From an uncultured Lachnospiraceae bacterium (GTDB lineage: Bacteria > Bacillota > Clostridia > Lachnospirales > Lachnospiraceae), in assembly GCA_910589635.1 (NCBI GenBank), contig CAJUTD010000046.1, forward strand, positions 7,854-25,763: DNA of 17,910 bases, written 5' to 3'. Below, in pieces: positions 6,259 to 13,434 of the stretch. The position numbers and the translations under genes are program-made. The notes below the pieces were generated by a model. The model made no database searches. It was not told the DNA's origin and worked only from the letters and a program-made list of their open reading frames with translations. Numbering within the stretch: position 1 is the first letter of the stretch; the number at the start of each line of letters is the position of its first letter.

Positions 6259-7578
6259 ATGCAATATACTGGATATGAACAGATATGGATGTTTTTTATA
6301 TATAGTTTTTTGGGGTGGTGCCTGGAGGTGATCTACGCGGCCGCGGGACGTAAAAAATTTGTAAACAGAGGGTTTTTAAATGGAATTTTATGCCCGGTTT
6401 ATGGATTTTCTATGGTGTTCATGCTGGTGTTTATGGATTCCCTGAAAGGAAAATGGTTTTATCTTTTTTTGGGGTGTATGATTGTGGGAACCGTAACGGA
6501 GCTTATAACAGGCCTGGCATTAGAAAAAATATTTCATCTGCGTCTGTGGAATTATTCAGAAAAAAGATTCCAGGCGGGCGGTTATATCTGTCTTACAGCA
6601 TCTCTAGTTTGGGGAATGCTAGGCTTGATAGTGGTAAAATTTATAAATCCATTTTTTCTTGTAGTAATCCGTAAAGTACCTGGAATTCCCGGCATGATTC
6701 TTATGATTGTCTCATTAATAATTCTTGCTGCGGACACGGTGACAACTACAGCGGCGTTGCTCAAAATAAAAAACCAGTATCCAGCTTTTGCAGAGATAGC
6801 CGAAGGATTTACACAGGCGTCGAAATCACTGGAAGGATTTATCATAAAGCTGGTGCACAGAAGGGTAAACAAAGCGTTTCCAGGGTTGGAGAAAAAAGAA
6901 ACAGAAGAGGAACAGCAAGAGCGAATTTATCGGGAGACTGTGTTTGCTTACGGTTGCAGCTTTTGTAAGGTTTTCTGGATTTTTATGTTGGGGGCATTCC
7001 TGGGGGATCTGACGGAGACAGTGTTTTGCCGATTTTCTATGGGATGGTGGATGAGCCGCAGCAGTGTGGTCTATGGTACGTTCAGCCTTGTTTGGGGACT
7101 TGGCGTTGCCGGATTTACGATTCTTTTGTATCGTTATCGCAATCGGGAAGGCCGATATATCTTTTTTGCCGGGACATTATTGGGCGGCGCTTATGAGTAC
7201 ATATGCAGCGTATTTACAGAGCTGGCATTTGGCACGGTATTCTGGGACTACAGCAAAATACCTTTTAACCTTGGCGGACGCATAAATCTTTTATTTTGCT
7301 TTTTCTGGGGCATAGCAGCCTGGGTGTGGATAAAATTGCTTTATCCCAAGGTATCGAATTTAATTGAAAAGGTACCGAAGAAATCTGGAACGTGGGTTAC
7401 ATATATTGTGCTGGTGTTTATGGTCGGAAATGTGTTACTATCCGGCATCGCTCTAAGTCGCTACAGTGAACGGGCATGTGGAATGAAAGCAAATAATGCG
7501 TTATCAGAGTGGATAGATGAGAGATTCCCCGACGAACGGATGGAACGAATCTATCCAAGTGCAAAAATAAGAAAATAG
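6259..7578 (+). CDS. Membrane protein with two PF06541 repeats (putative ABC-transporter type IV, CmpB-like)
   Basis: A 439-residue polytopic membrane protein. The N-terminal half has the signature of PF06541: FFIYSFLGWCLEVIY (12-26), then NRGFLNGILCPVYGF (36-50) and WNYS (97-100) followed by GGYICLTASLVWG (107-119). A basic, charged linker (about 195-228) leads to a second, weaker copy: FWIFMLGAFLGDLTETVF (239-256), WDYS (329-332) and GGRINLLFCFFWG (339-351), offset by about 232 residues. An acidic residue in a membrane stretch is kept in both halves (Glu81 and Glu313). PF06541 proteins are called ABC permeases by prediction only, and no ATPase gene is adjacent, so transport is unproven. The ATG has the site GAGGAG at 6247-6252. 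It is followed 49 bases later by proB with no terminator between, so the two may be cotranscribed. Confidence 0.85.
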   Translation: MQYTGYEQIWMFFIYSFLGWCLEVIYAAAGRKKFVNRGFLNGILCPVYGFSMVFMLVFMDSLKGKWFYLFLGCMIVGTVTELITGLALEKIFHLRLWNYSEKRFQAGGYICLTASLVWGMLGLIVVKFINPFFLVVIRKVPGIPGMILMIVSLIILAADTVTTTAALLKIKNQYPAFAEIAEGFTQASKSLEGFIIKLVHRRVNKAFPGLEKKETEEEQQERIYRETVFAYGCSFCKVFWIFMLGAFLGDLTETVFCRFSMGWWMSRSSVVYGTFSLVWGLGVAGFTILLYRYRNREGRYIFFAGTLLGGAYEYICSVFTELAFGTVFWDYSKIPFNLGGRINLLFCFFWGIAAWVWIKLLYPKVSNLIEKVPKKSGTWVTYIVLVFMVGNVLLSGIALSRYSERACGMKANNALSEWIDERFPDERMERIYPSAKIRK

Positions 7579-7627
7579 ATAATAGTAGTGAGAAAAAGAT
7601 TATATTAAGGAAGCAGGATTTATATTT

Positions 7628-8476
7628 ATGGAAGAGAAAGAGTATTTTAAGACAAAAAAGCGGGTGGTCGTCAAGATTGGCTCCTCCTCAATCAATCACG
7701 AAGAGACTGGAAAATTGAATTTTACAAAATTGGAAAAGCTGGTAAGGGAGCTTTGTGATATAAGAAACCAGGGGATAGACGTGTGTCTGGTGAGTTCCGG
7801 TGCGATTGCCGTAGGACGCCAGGTAATGGGTTTTTTGGAACGCCCGAAGGATATTTCTACGAAACAGGCATGCGCGGCAGTGGGACAGGCAAGGCTCATG
7901 ATGACATACCAGAAAATGTTTGCTGAATACCATCAAACGGTAGGACAGGTATTAATGACGAAGGGGACGATGCTTGACAACGTTTCCCGTAAGAATGCGC
8001 AGAACACCTTTGAAGAGTTGTTCCGCCTGGGTGTAATTCCCATTGTCAATGAAAACGATACGGTTTCCACCTATGAGATGCGGTTTGGCGATAATGACAG
8101 TTTGTCCGCGATCGTGGCGGCATTGGCAGGGGCGGATTTACTGATTCTGTTATCGGATATTGACGGGTTGTTCACAGACGATCCGCGTAGGAACGCGGAT
8201 GCCAAACTGATTCGTGTCGTGGAGGAACTTGATGAAAATATTATTGCCATGGCAAAAGGTACGACCGGAAGCGATGTGGGAACTGGAGGAATGGAGACAA
8301 AACTGATTGCAGCGGAGATTGCAACGCGGTCCGGTGCAGATATGATTATTGCCAATGGGGAAGATGTGGGAATCTTGCACAGAATTTTTCGGGGAGAGTT
8401 TATGGGAACTTTATTTCGGGAACGTTATGACGAGGATTTCTATATTGCAGATTTTATAGAACAAAGTATGGACTAA
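7628..8476 (+). CDS. proB: Glutamate 5-kinase ProB
   Basis: ProB phosphorylates L-glutamate with ATP to gamma-glutamyl phosphate, the first and usually proline-inhibited step of proline synthesis, in the cytoplasm. The 282-residue protein is an amino-acid kinase domain with VVVKIGSS (13-20), VSSGAIAVG (55-63), NENDTVS (141-147), FGDNDSLSA (153-161) and SDIDGLFTDDPR (176-187), followed by GTGGMETK. It ends without the C-terminal PUA domain that makes E. coli ProB about 367 residues long. PUA-less forms occur in other bacteria. The start follows AAGGAAGCAGGA. A strong terminator follows at once, so proB is the last gene of its transcript. Its partner proA is about 5 kb downstream. Confidence 0.96.
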   Translation: MEEKEYFKTKKRVVVKIGSSSINHEETGKLNFTKLEKLVRELCDIRNQGIDVCLVSSGAIAVGRQVMGFLERPKDISTKQACAAVGQARLMMTYQKMFAEYHQTVGQVLMTKGTMLDNVSRKNAQNTFEELFRLGVIPIVNENDTVSTYEMRFGDNDSLSAIVAALAGADLLILLSDIDGLFTDDPRRNADAKLIRVVEELDENIIAMAKGTTGSDVGTGGMETKLIAAEIATRSGADMIIANGEDVGILHRIFRGEFMGTLFRERYDEDFYIADFIEQSMD

Positions 8477-8510
8477 AAGGTTGCTAAAGTTTCTTTAGTA
8501 ACTTTTTTTT
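8477..8510 (+). terminator. Rho-independent terminator after proB
   Basis: gttgctaaag (8480-8489) pairs with ctttagtaac (8493-8502) with one G-U pair and a 3-base loop, followed by eight T (8503-8510). The A-rich bases before the stem can pair with the T-run, so it may work partly in both directions. Confidence 0.92.
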
Positions 8511-8517
8511 AAATGTG

Positions 8518-8526
8518 TGATAGAAT
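8518..8526 (+). promoter_or_regulatory. Candidate promoter of the sigma-factor cassette (extended -10)
   Basis: TGATAGAAT reads as TG-N-TAGAAT, an extended -10 just after the proB terminator. No good -35 hexamer is seen. ECF sigma factors often control their own promoter, which would have a different consensus that I cannot identify here. The 128 bases between proB and the sigma gene otherwise hold only the terminator and the ribosome binding site. Confidence 0.3.
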
Positions 8527-8604
8527 TTACCATTTTTCCTGTCTATGAAAGTGAAGGGGGTTCTTGAGTTTCATGCAGGTCTTACAAGAAAGGGAGGTGG
8601 AATT

Positions 8605-9165
8605 TTGGAGGATGCGCAGATTGTCGACCTGTATTGGAAACGTGATGAACGTGCCATTATCGAATCGGACGCAAAGTATGGCCCATATTGTTATACGGTT
8701 GCAAACAATATACTTCTGAATCCTGAGGATACGAAAGAATGCATCAATGACACATGGGTGAAGGCTTGGAATACGATTCCACCACAAAAGCCAGAAGCTT
8801 TAAAGCCCTTCTTTGCAAAAATAATTAGAAATCTGGCGCTCAACCGCTATCAAATGCAAAATGCAAAAAAACGCGGCGGGGATGCGGTGACAATTGCAAT
8901 GGAAGAGTTGAATGAATGTGTTTCTTCAACAGAAGATGTAGAATCCGCCTATTTTGCGAAATTGCTACAAAAGGATGTAAACCGGTTTCTTCATACCCTG
9001 CCTAAACGAGACTGTGATATATTCCTGCGCCGGTATTTCTTCTTGGATAATACGGCCGAGATTGCCAAACATTATGGAATGCGGGAAAGCAATGTACTTG
9101 TTATTCTTTCCCGGCTGCGAAAGAAATTAAAAAAATTCCTGAAAAAGGAGGGATATTTTGTATGA
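8605..9165 (+). CDS. ECF-type RNA polymerase sigma factor
   Basis: A 186-residue sigma-70 family protein of the ECF type that would direct RNA polymerase to a small regulon. Region 2 is seen in the stretch SDAKYGPYCYTVANNIL...INDTWVKAWN and region 4 in LPKRDCDIFLRRYF...ESNVLVILSRLRKKLKKFLKK, whose second part is the expected helix-turn-helix. I chose the TTG at 8605, although the frame is open from an ATG at 8545. GGGAGGTG (8592-8599) sits correctly before the TTG, and the product then begins MEDAQIVDLYWKRDERAI, which fits this clostridial ECF group; the ATG at 8545 has no ribosome binding site. The stop overlaps the next gene's start by 4 bases (ATGA), the usual coupling of sigma and anti-sigma genes. 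Its signal and targets are unknown. Confidence 0.9.
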   Translation: MEDAQIVDLYWKRDERAIIESDAKYGPYCYTVANNILLNPEDTKECINDTWVKAWNTIPPQKPEALKPFFAKIIRNLALNRYQMQNAKKRGGDAVTIAMEELNECVSSTEDVESAYFAKLLQKDVNRFLHTLPKRDCDIFLRRYFFLDNTAEIAKHYGMRESNVLVILSRLRKKLKKFLKKEGYFV

Positions 9166-10343
9166 CAGGCAGAGATTTGCTGGATGCCATCGGATATGTG
9201 GACGAAAATCTTTTGGAACACTGCCAACAAACAGAACAGAAAACAGCAAGAAATGGCGTCTCATGGTCTTGGTACGGTAAAAAACATGTTTCCCTAGCTG
9301 CCTGTGCCTGTCTGTTCCTTATTGTTATTCTTGGCCTCACATTTAGACAGTCCGATTTTTATGGTGTGGGTGATATGGCGGTGAAAGGAAATACGCAGAG
9401 CATGACTGCTTCCATAGGGATTTATTCTTCAGAGGAAAGGGAGCGTTTGCCAAAGACAGAGACCAAGGATGAAGCCGATAGCGGCTCAACAGGAGATAAT
9501 TTTCATGAAACAGGCCAAGAATCAGAAACAAGCAGCGTAAATGGGGAGACGGAGGATACTTACCAACCCGCTGCCGTAGGCTTGCCGGATACAGATATTC
9601 CCACTGGCGCGAAAAGCGGCGCAGATACTACGCCAAAGGAATCCGGGAACACTGATATTCCACCGTCGCCGGACACACAATTGGCAAAGGTAGACGAGAC
9701 TGATAACATAATAAAGAACTATTCCCAAGGCGTAAAAATTGAAGCCATAAAAGAAATCCCCAAAGGAGATCCCTCGTCAGGGGAACTTGTGCAGCCGGAA
9801 ACCCTTCAGCCGGCCAAAGGAATTTCAGCGAAAAAAATTCTGGCGGAACATACCGTTATTATGCGCGGAACGGTAAAACAGGTTCGATATTTTCACGCCA
9901 CAGGCGGCGAGTTAGATGTTTACTTTTCCATCGTCTCTTTGAAAGTAAAAGAGGTATACCGGGCGGACGGTTCAGGAAACCCACAGAAGGGAAGCATCTG
10001 TAAGGTTTATCTGCCGGGCACAAAGGGGTCCTTTCATTCAGAGAGCAGCGTTTTAGGGAAGCTCGCAAAGGGCAGTGAAGTGATTCTGTTGCCTTTTATT
10101 GCAGATGAAAAAACCGGCATCCATAACAAAGAGAATTTCTTTGCTTTTTGGGATGTGTCCGATTATTATTTTCAAGCAAAGACGGCAGATTCCCATATAT
10201 TTTTGAAGACAAAAGCCGGCGTCCTCTATAATCCGAGGGTTTACGATATTCCATATACTGGAAAGAGGGTCACTTTGAATGACGTCGGAAATTATCTCAA
10301 AAAAATGATAAAGAATTCGTCCGATATCGAAAAATTACCATGA
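9162..10343 (+). CDS. Membrane-anchored probable anti-sigma factor with large external domain
   Basis: A 393-residue single-pass membrane protein. Residues 1-40 are cytoplasmic and start TGRDLLDAIGYVDENLLE, an N-terminal pattern I recognise from proteins encoded beside this ECF group, where it probably holds the sigma factor. One membrane helix lies at about 43-61 (AACACLFLIVILGL). A Ser/Thr/Glu/Asp/Pro/Gly-rich low-complexity linker (about 80-205) with two TDIP copies follows. A folded C-terminal domain (about 220-385) has predicted beta strands such as HTVIMRGTVKQVRYF and GSEVILLPFI and could be the sensor. The 4-base overlap with the sigma gene suggests translational coupling and fixed stoichiometry. 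No protease-site motif or catalytic residue can be recognised. Anti-sigma function is inferred from context and topology. Confidence 0.75.
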   Translation: MTGRDLLDAIGYVDENLLEHCQQTEQKTARNGVSWSWYGKKHVSLAACACLFLIVILGLTFRQSDFYGVGDMAVKGNTQSMTASIGIYSSEERERLPKTETKDEADSGSTGDNFHETGQESETSSVNGETEDTYQPAAVGLPDTDIPTGAKSGADTTPKESGNTDIPPSPDTQLAKVDETDNIIKNYSQGVKIEAIKEIPKGDPSSGELVQPETLQPAKGISAKKILAEHTVIMRGTVKQVRYFHATGGELDVYFSIVSLKVKEVYRADGSGNPQKGSICKVYLPGTKGSFHSESSVLGKLAKGSEVILLPFIADEKTGIHNKENFFAFWDVSDYYFQAKTADSHIFLKTKAGVLYNPRVYDIPYTGKRVTLNDVGNYLKKMIKNSSDIEKLP

Positions 10344-10370
10344 AATGAAGAACGCAAAAGGAGGAACTTT

Positions 10371-11096
10371 ATGAAAACAGGAACTATTTTAAGACGGATA
10401 ACCGCATTTGTAATTGCTTTGGCCTTAAGTATCACAATTACTGACACTGTATCATTTGCGAAAACAAAGGGCAAGCCAACGCTTTCAGATACGAAACTTA
10501 CCGTGTGGACAAATGAAGACCTTGATCTTAGCTTGGAAAATGCATCATCCAAAGTTACATGGAAAAGCTCCAACAGTAATTTAGCCAGAATCGACAAAAC
10601 TTTCGGGACATACCATCAGAACGTGTCTTTAAAAACGGGAAATAAGAGCGGAACTTGTACAATAAAAGCCAAGATAAAAAATAAGACATATAGTTGTAAA
10701 GTAACGATCAAAAAGGGAAATATTGTGAAAAAATATTCCGGGAAGAAATCAAAAACTGTGCTGGAAAAAGTAACGCAGACCAAACAGTCCCTTGTCATCC
10801 GTTATAAGATGTGCGCTGCGGCACATAAGAAGTGCAAGTGCCCTCCTGCCGCATATGGACATGCAATCTGTTTGGAGAAATACAGCGATGGAAAATGGCG
10901 CGAAGTTCCGATGAGTGCAAATGTTATGTTTACATGTGAGATGTGTATTATTCCACCTAAAACAAGCATCAGCAAAGCAATTCATCTGGAAAAGTATTAC
11001 GACATTTCCAAATTGACGAAAGGCAGTTATCGGCTCTATGTAAATGTATATTATCCAGATGCAAAAAATTCATATGTTACGTTTAAACTCAGATAG
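10371..11096 (+). CDS. Secreted cysteine-rich Ig-like (Big-type) protein
   Basis: A 241-residue exported protein of unknown role. A signal peptide is clear: basic MKTGTILRR, a hydrophobic core, and probable cleavage after SFA (residue 30). Residues 35-115 look like a bacterial Big2-type Ig domain (LSDTKLTVWTNED, VTWKSSNSNLARID, GTCTIKAKI, YSCKVTI). Cys96 and Cys109 lie on neighbouring strands and could form a disulfide. The C-terminal part resembles the PF20251-type Ig-like domain (LEKYSDGKWREVP, LTKGSYRLYVNVYY), but carries an unusual cluster, Cys148, 155, 157, 167, 189 and 192 with His152, including CxC and CxxC. No sortase motif or anchor is seen. AAAGGAGG precedes the ATG, and the gap from the anti-sigma gene is 27 bases, so the three genes probably form one operon. 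It may be a target or a modulator of the sigma/anti-sigma pair; this is inference. Confidence 0.75.
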   Translation: MKTGTILRRITAFVIALALSITITDTVSFAKTKGKPTLSDTKLTVWTNEDLDLSLENASSKVTWKSSNSNLARIDKTFGTYHQNVSLKTGNKSGTCTIKAKIKNKTYSCKVTIKKGNIVKKYSGKKSKTVLEKVTQTKQSLVIRYKMCAAAHKKCKCPPAAYGHAICLEKYSDGKWREVPMSANVMFTCEMCIIPPKTSISKAIHLEKYYDISKLTKGSYRLYVNVYYPDAKNSYVTFKLR

Positions 11097-11099
11097 TTT

Positions 11100-11141
11100 A
11101 AACGCCCCCATAACGAAACATATGCCGTTATGGGGGCGTTT
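11100..11141. terminator. Bidirectional terminator between convergent genes
   Basis: A perfect 16-base stem, aaacgcccccataacg (11100-11115) and its complement (11126-11141), encloses a 10-base loop. T-rich bases on the + side (tttgttatt) and the - side (tttaaact) allow it to stop transcription both from the sigma cassette and from pfp. It is GC-rich in the middle and very stable. Confidence 0.93.
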
Positions 11142-11145
11142 GTTA

Positions 11146-12363
11146 TTAGCGGTTGCGGATTGCAAATACAGGAAGTCCATCTTTCATAGGACGCTGGCAC
11201 TCGCCTTTTACTAAGGGAGCTGCATAGTCGATAAATTCCTGGCTCAGGTTTGAGCCGTCATTGGTAATCCACTCAAGGGGAACGGTCTTTTCTTTGTTGC
11301 AAACGTCATTAACGTCTACTAAAGCACATTCCATGCCATAATCTCCATCCTTGCGGTTGAAAGCGATCATGTAGCCGGTCTCGCCTTTCAGTGCCTGCTG
11401 TACCGCAAAAGAACCAGCCATAACAGCTTCCTCTAAGTCTGTCGCAGACAGGCAGTTGGAAGAACAACGCTGGCTGACATTGAATTCTACGGAACGAACC
11501 TTTACACCAAGTTCTTTCTTGACAAGAGACTGGAGATAAGAGCCGCAGCCATTTAAAATCTTATGTCCGAACTGGTCAACAGCAGTCTCAACGGAGTCCT
11601 CGCTGATAAAGTTGCCCTCTGCGTCTTTGAGGCCTTCGGAAACGCAGACAGTAACGTGTTTGTGTTCGTCAATTGCTGCTTTGAGCTGTTTTATGAACTT
11701 CTCTTCTGAGAACGGTACTTCTGGTAAGTAAATCAAGAGCGGGTTGGGGTCCTTTTCGCATCTTGCGAGAACGGAAGAAGCAGCCAGCCAGCCGGCATGG
11801 CGTCCCATAATCTCGATAATCATAACATTGGGCTTGTCATATGCCTCGGAATCCCGGTTGATTTCGCGGACAGAGGAAGCTACAAACTTAGCAGCGCTGC
11901 CGAATCCCGGCGTGTGGTCGGTGAGTACCAAGTCGTTGTCAATTGTCTTTGGCACGCCCATCACGCGAATATCGCTGTTTACGGAAGCTGCATAGCGGGA
12001 TAACTTGCTTACGGTGTCCATCGAATCGTTTCCGCCGCAGTAGAAGAAGTAACCGATATTCAACTCCTCAAATTTCTTGAATAATTCCGGGTATACAGGA
12101 TCAGACAAATCTTCCGGAAGTTTATAACGGCAAGAGCCAAGGAATGCGCCAGGTGTAGTCTTCAAAGCGGAAAGCTCGTCCTTTGTCATGTCTGTGTCCA
12201 TGTCCATATATTGGCCGCCAAGGAATCCCTCAATTCCGTGTACCATGCCGTATACCTTGCCAATCTGCCCTGTGCTTTTAAGTCCCTCTGTAACAACTCC
12301 GTACAGGCTTCCGTTGATAACGGCTGTAGGGCCGCCGGATTGTCCGACAATAAGATTTTTCAT
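11146..12363 (-). CDS. pfp: Diphosphate (PPi)-dependent 6-phosphofructokinase
   Basis: A 405-residue group A phosphofructokinase that phosphorylates fructose 6-phosphate in glycolysis. The phosphate-donor residues suggest PPi rather than ATP: GGNDSMDT (110-117) has Asp113 where ATP enzymes have Gly, and PKTIDND (138-144) has Lys139 where ATP enzymes have Gly. Asp142 is the expected catalytic base. GQSGGPTAVIN (8-18) and MGRHAGWLAA match the family. The ATG at 12363 is chosen because GAAAGGAGA lies just before it on this strand; an upstream in-frame ATG at 12399 has no ribosome binding site. A PPi enzyme works reversibly and saves ATP, which suits an anaerobe with Rnf. It is transcribed against its neighbours and ends at the shared terminator. 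Confidence 0.94.
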   Translation of the reverse strand: MKNLIVGQSGGPTAVINGSLYGVVTEGLKSTGQIGKVYGMVHGIEGFLGGQYMDMDTDMTKDELSALKTTPGAFLGSCRYKLPEDLSDPVYPELFKKFEELNIGYFFYCGGNDSMDTVSKLSRYAASVNSDIRVMGVPKTIDNDLVLTDHTPGFGSAAKFVASSVREINRDSEAYDKPNVMIIEIMGRHAGWLAASSVLARCEKDPNPLLIYLPEVPFSEEKFIKQLKAAIDEHKHVTVCVSEGLKDAEGNFISEDSVETAVDQFGHKILNGCGSYLQSLVKKELGVKVRSVEFNVSQRCSSNCLSATDLEEAVMAGSFAVQQALKGETGYMIAFNRKDGDYGMECALVDVNDVCNKEKTVPLEWITNDGSNLSQEFIDYAAPLVKGECQRPMKDGLPVFAIRNR

Positions 12364-12426
12364 TATTAGTTCTCCTTTCGTTAAAAAAAATATAATCATC
12401 CAGTCAAAATTAAACTGTTAAAATAT

Positions 12427-12455
12427 ATGATAGACGAAAATGCTTGGAATTTCAA
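12427..12455 (-). promoter_or_regulatory. pfp: Predicted pfp promoter
   Basis: On the - strand TTGAAA (12455-12450), a 17-base spacer and TATCAT (12432-12427) form a good sigma-A promoter. Transcription would start near 12420, giving a leader of about 57 bases. Its -35 directly abuts the -35 of the divergent promoter at 12444-12472. Confidence 0.6.
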
Positions 12456-12472
12456 GCCAAAAGGAGTAGAAT
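12444..12472 (+). promoter_or_regulatory. Predicted promoter of the DUF896 / folate / proA group
   Basis: TTGGAA (12444-12449), a 17-base spacer and TAGAAT (12467-12472) form a sigma-A promoter. Transcription would start near 12479, about 23 bases before the ATG at 12502. Its -35 hexamer lies end to end with that of the - strand pfp promoter inside the near-palindrome cttggaatttcaag. Confidence 0.6.
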
Positions 12473-12501
12473 AGAGAAATAAAAAACAAAGCGAGGGAAT
12501 C

Positions 12502-12732
12502 ATGGATCAGAAAAAGATTGACAGAATCAATGTATTAGCGAGAAAATCTAAGGCGGAAGGCTTAACCGAAGAGGAGAAAAAGGAACAGGCGCTGCTGCGG
12601 CAAGAATATATTGCAATTGTGCGCAGGAATCTGCGCGGGCAGCTCGATAATATAGACGTGGTGAACCCGGACGGGAGCATTGAGAATCTTGGTGAGAAAT
12701 ATGGCAGGAAAAATGAGACGGATGCTTCATAA
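12502..12732 (+). CDS. DUF896 family protein (YnzC/UPF0291 type)
   Basis: A 76-residue, highly charged cytoplasmic protein. It matches DUF896 from its start (KKIDRINVLARKSKAEGLT) and the following EEEKKEQALLRQEYIAIVRRN, ending with NIDVVNPDG. The first 45 residues should form two long helices, as in the known structure of B. subtilis YnzC. The function is unknown in the family. The ribosome binding site is GAGGG. It is the first gene after the divergent promoter and precedes the folate gene by 25 bases, so it is probably cotranscribed with it. Confidence 0.9.
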   Translation: MDQKKIDRINVLARKSKAEGLTEEEKKEQALLRQEYIAIVRRNLRGQLDNIDVVNPDGSIENLGEKYGRKNETDAS

Positions 12733-12757
12733 ACATTTTCGGAGAGATTGAGAAGAG

Positions 12758-13324
12758 ATGATTAGTCAGAATCAGATTGCAGAACGTAAGCGAAAACTGC
12801 GGGCGGATATGAAACGGAAACGGGATGGCCTTAACCAGGAAGAACGTAAGCGATGGTCGGATGGAATTTGCAGGAATTTGCAGGGGCAGCCTGCGTTCCG
12901 AAAGGCAGAAACCGTCTGCTTTTACTATCCGCTGGGGAGTGAGGCAAATCTTCTGCCTTTAGCGCAGACAGCGCTCGCTTTTGGGAAACAGGTGGCGTTT
13001 CCCCGGGTGGATGGCAGCGAGATGGAGTTTTACCATGTCTTTTCCCTGGAAAGATTTGCACAGGGGGCATTTCATGTAATGGAGCCTGTCGGCAATGAGG
13101 CTGTGCGTGGACAGGAAATGCTTGTGTTTGTTCCAGGGCTTGCCTTTGATGAAAATGGAAGCCGTATGGGATATGGAAAAGGGTATTATGACAGATATTT
13201 TGAAAAATCTTCCCATTGCCTTAAGATTGGCGTTTGTTACGAAATGCAGCTCGTATCACAGGTGCCCTGCGGGAAGTACGATATCTGCATGGATGCAGTA
13301 GTGACGGAACAGAGATTACTGTAA
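12758..13324 (+). CDS. fthC: 5-formyltetrahydrofolate cyclo-ligase
   Basis: A 188-residue cytoplasmic enzyme that converts 5-formyltetrahydrofolate and ATP to 5,10-methenyltetrahydrofolate, returning this storage folate to one-carbon metabolism. The N-terminal helix has the basic KRKLRADMKRKRDGL pattern. FYYPLGSEAN (55-64) forms part of the substrate site, and VPGLAFDENGSRMGYGKGYYD (125-145) holds the ATP/Mg-binding loop typical of the family. The length is normal. The start at 12758 has a purine-rich region (gagattgagaag) rather than a strong site. It follows the DUF896 gene and precedes proA by 110 bases. Confidence 0.94.
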   Translation: MISQNQIAERKRKLRADMKRKRDGLNQEERKRWSDGICRNLQGQPAFRKAETVCFYYPLGSEANLLPLAQTALAFGKQVAFPRVDGSEMEFYHVFSLERFAQGAFHVMEPVGNEAVRGQEMLVFVPGLAFDENGSRMGYGKGYYDRYFEKSSHCLKIGVCYEMQLVSQVPCGKYDICMDAVVTEQRLL

Positions 13325-13397
13325 CGCGAACGGCAGAAGTAAGATGCCTGCTCTTTGGCGTCGAAGTCTTTGGGGCAAATTTTTGGGGGAAGTTCTG

Positions 13398-13430
13398 ATG
13401 GAAAGTATAAGAATATGGATGGAGGAATAA
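13398..13430 (+). other. Possible 10-codon leader ORF before proA
   Basis: ATG at 13398 begins MESIRIWMEE-stop, preceded by a G-rich stretch (ttgggggaag) at ribosome-binding distance. The TAA ends 4 bases before the proA ATG, and the reading crosses the proA ribosome binding site (ggaggaa). Such a short ORF can occur by chance. It has no run of proline or glutamate codons that would mark a classical attenuation leader. Confidence 0.2.
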
Positions 13431-13434
13431 GATT

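Noticed and set aside
8545..8604. Upstream ATG start for the ECF sigma factor
   Set aside because: No ribosome binding site, and the extra 20 residues do not fit the family; the TTG at 8605 has a strong site.
12407..12423. Possible Rex-like site (attaaactgttaaaat) in the pfp leader
   Set aside because: It keeps only the TTAA cores of the TTGTTAA-N4-TTAACAA consensus in a very AT-rich stretch; too weak to claim.
12779..12853. Repeated agaacgtaagcg within the 5-formyltetrahydrofolate cyclo-ligase gene
   Set aside because: Both copies encode Glu-Arg-Lys-Arg in charged helices of the protein; best explained by coding.
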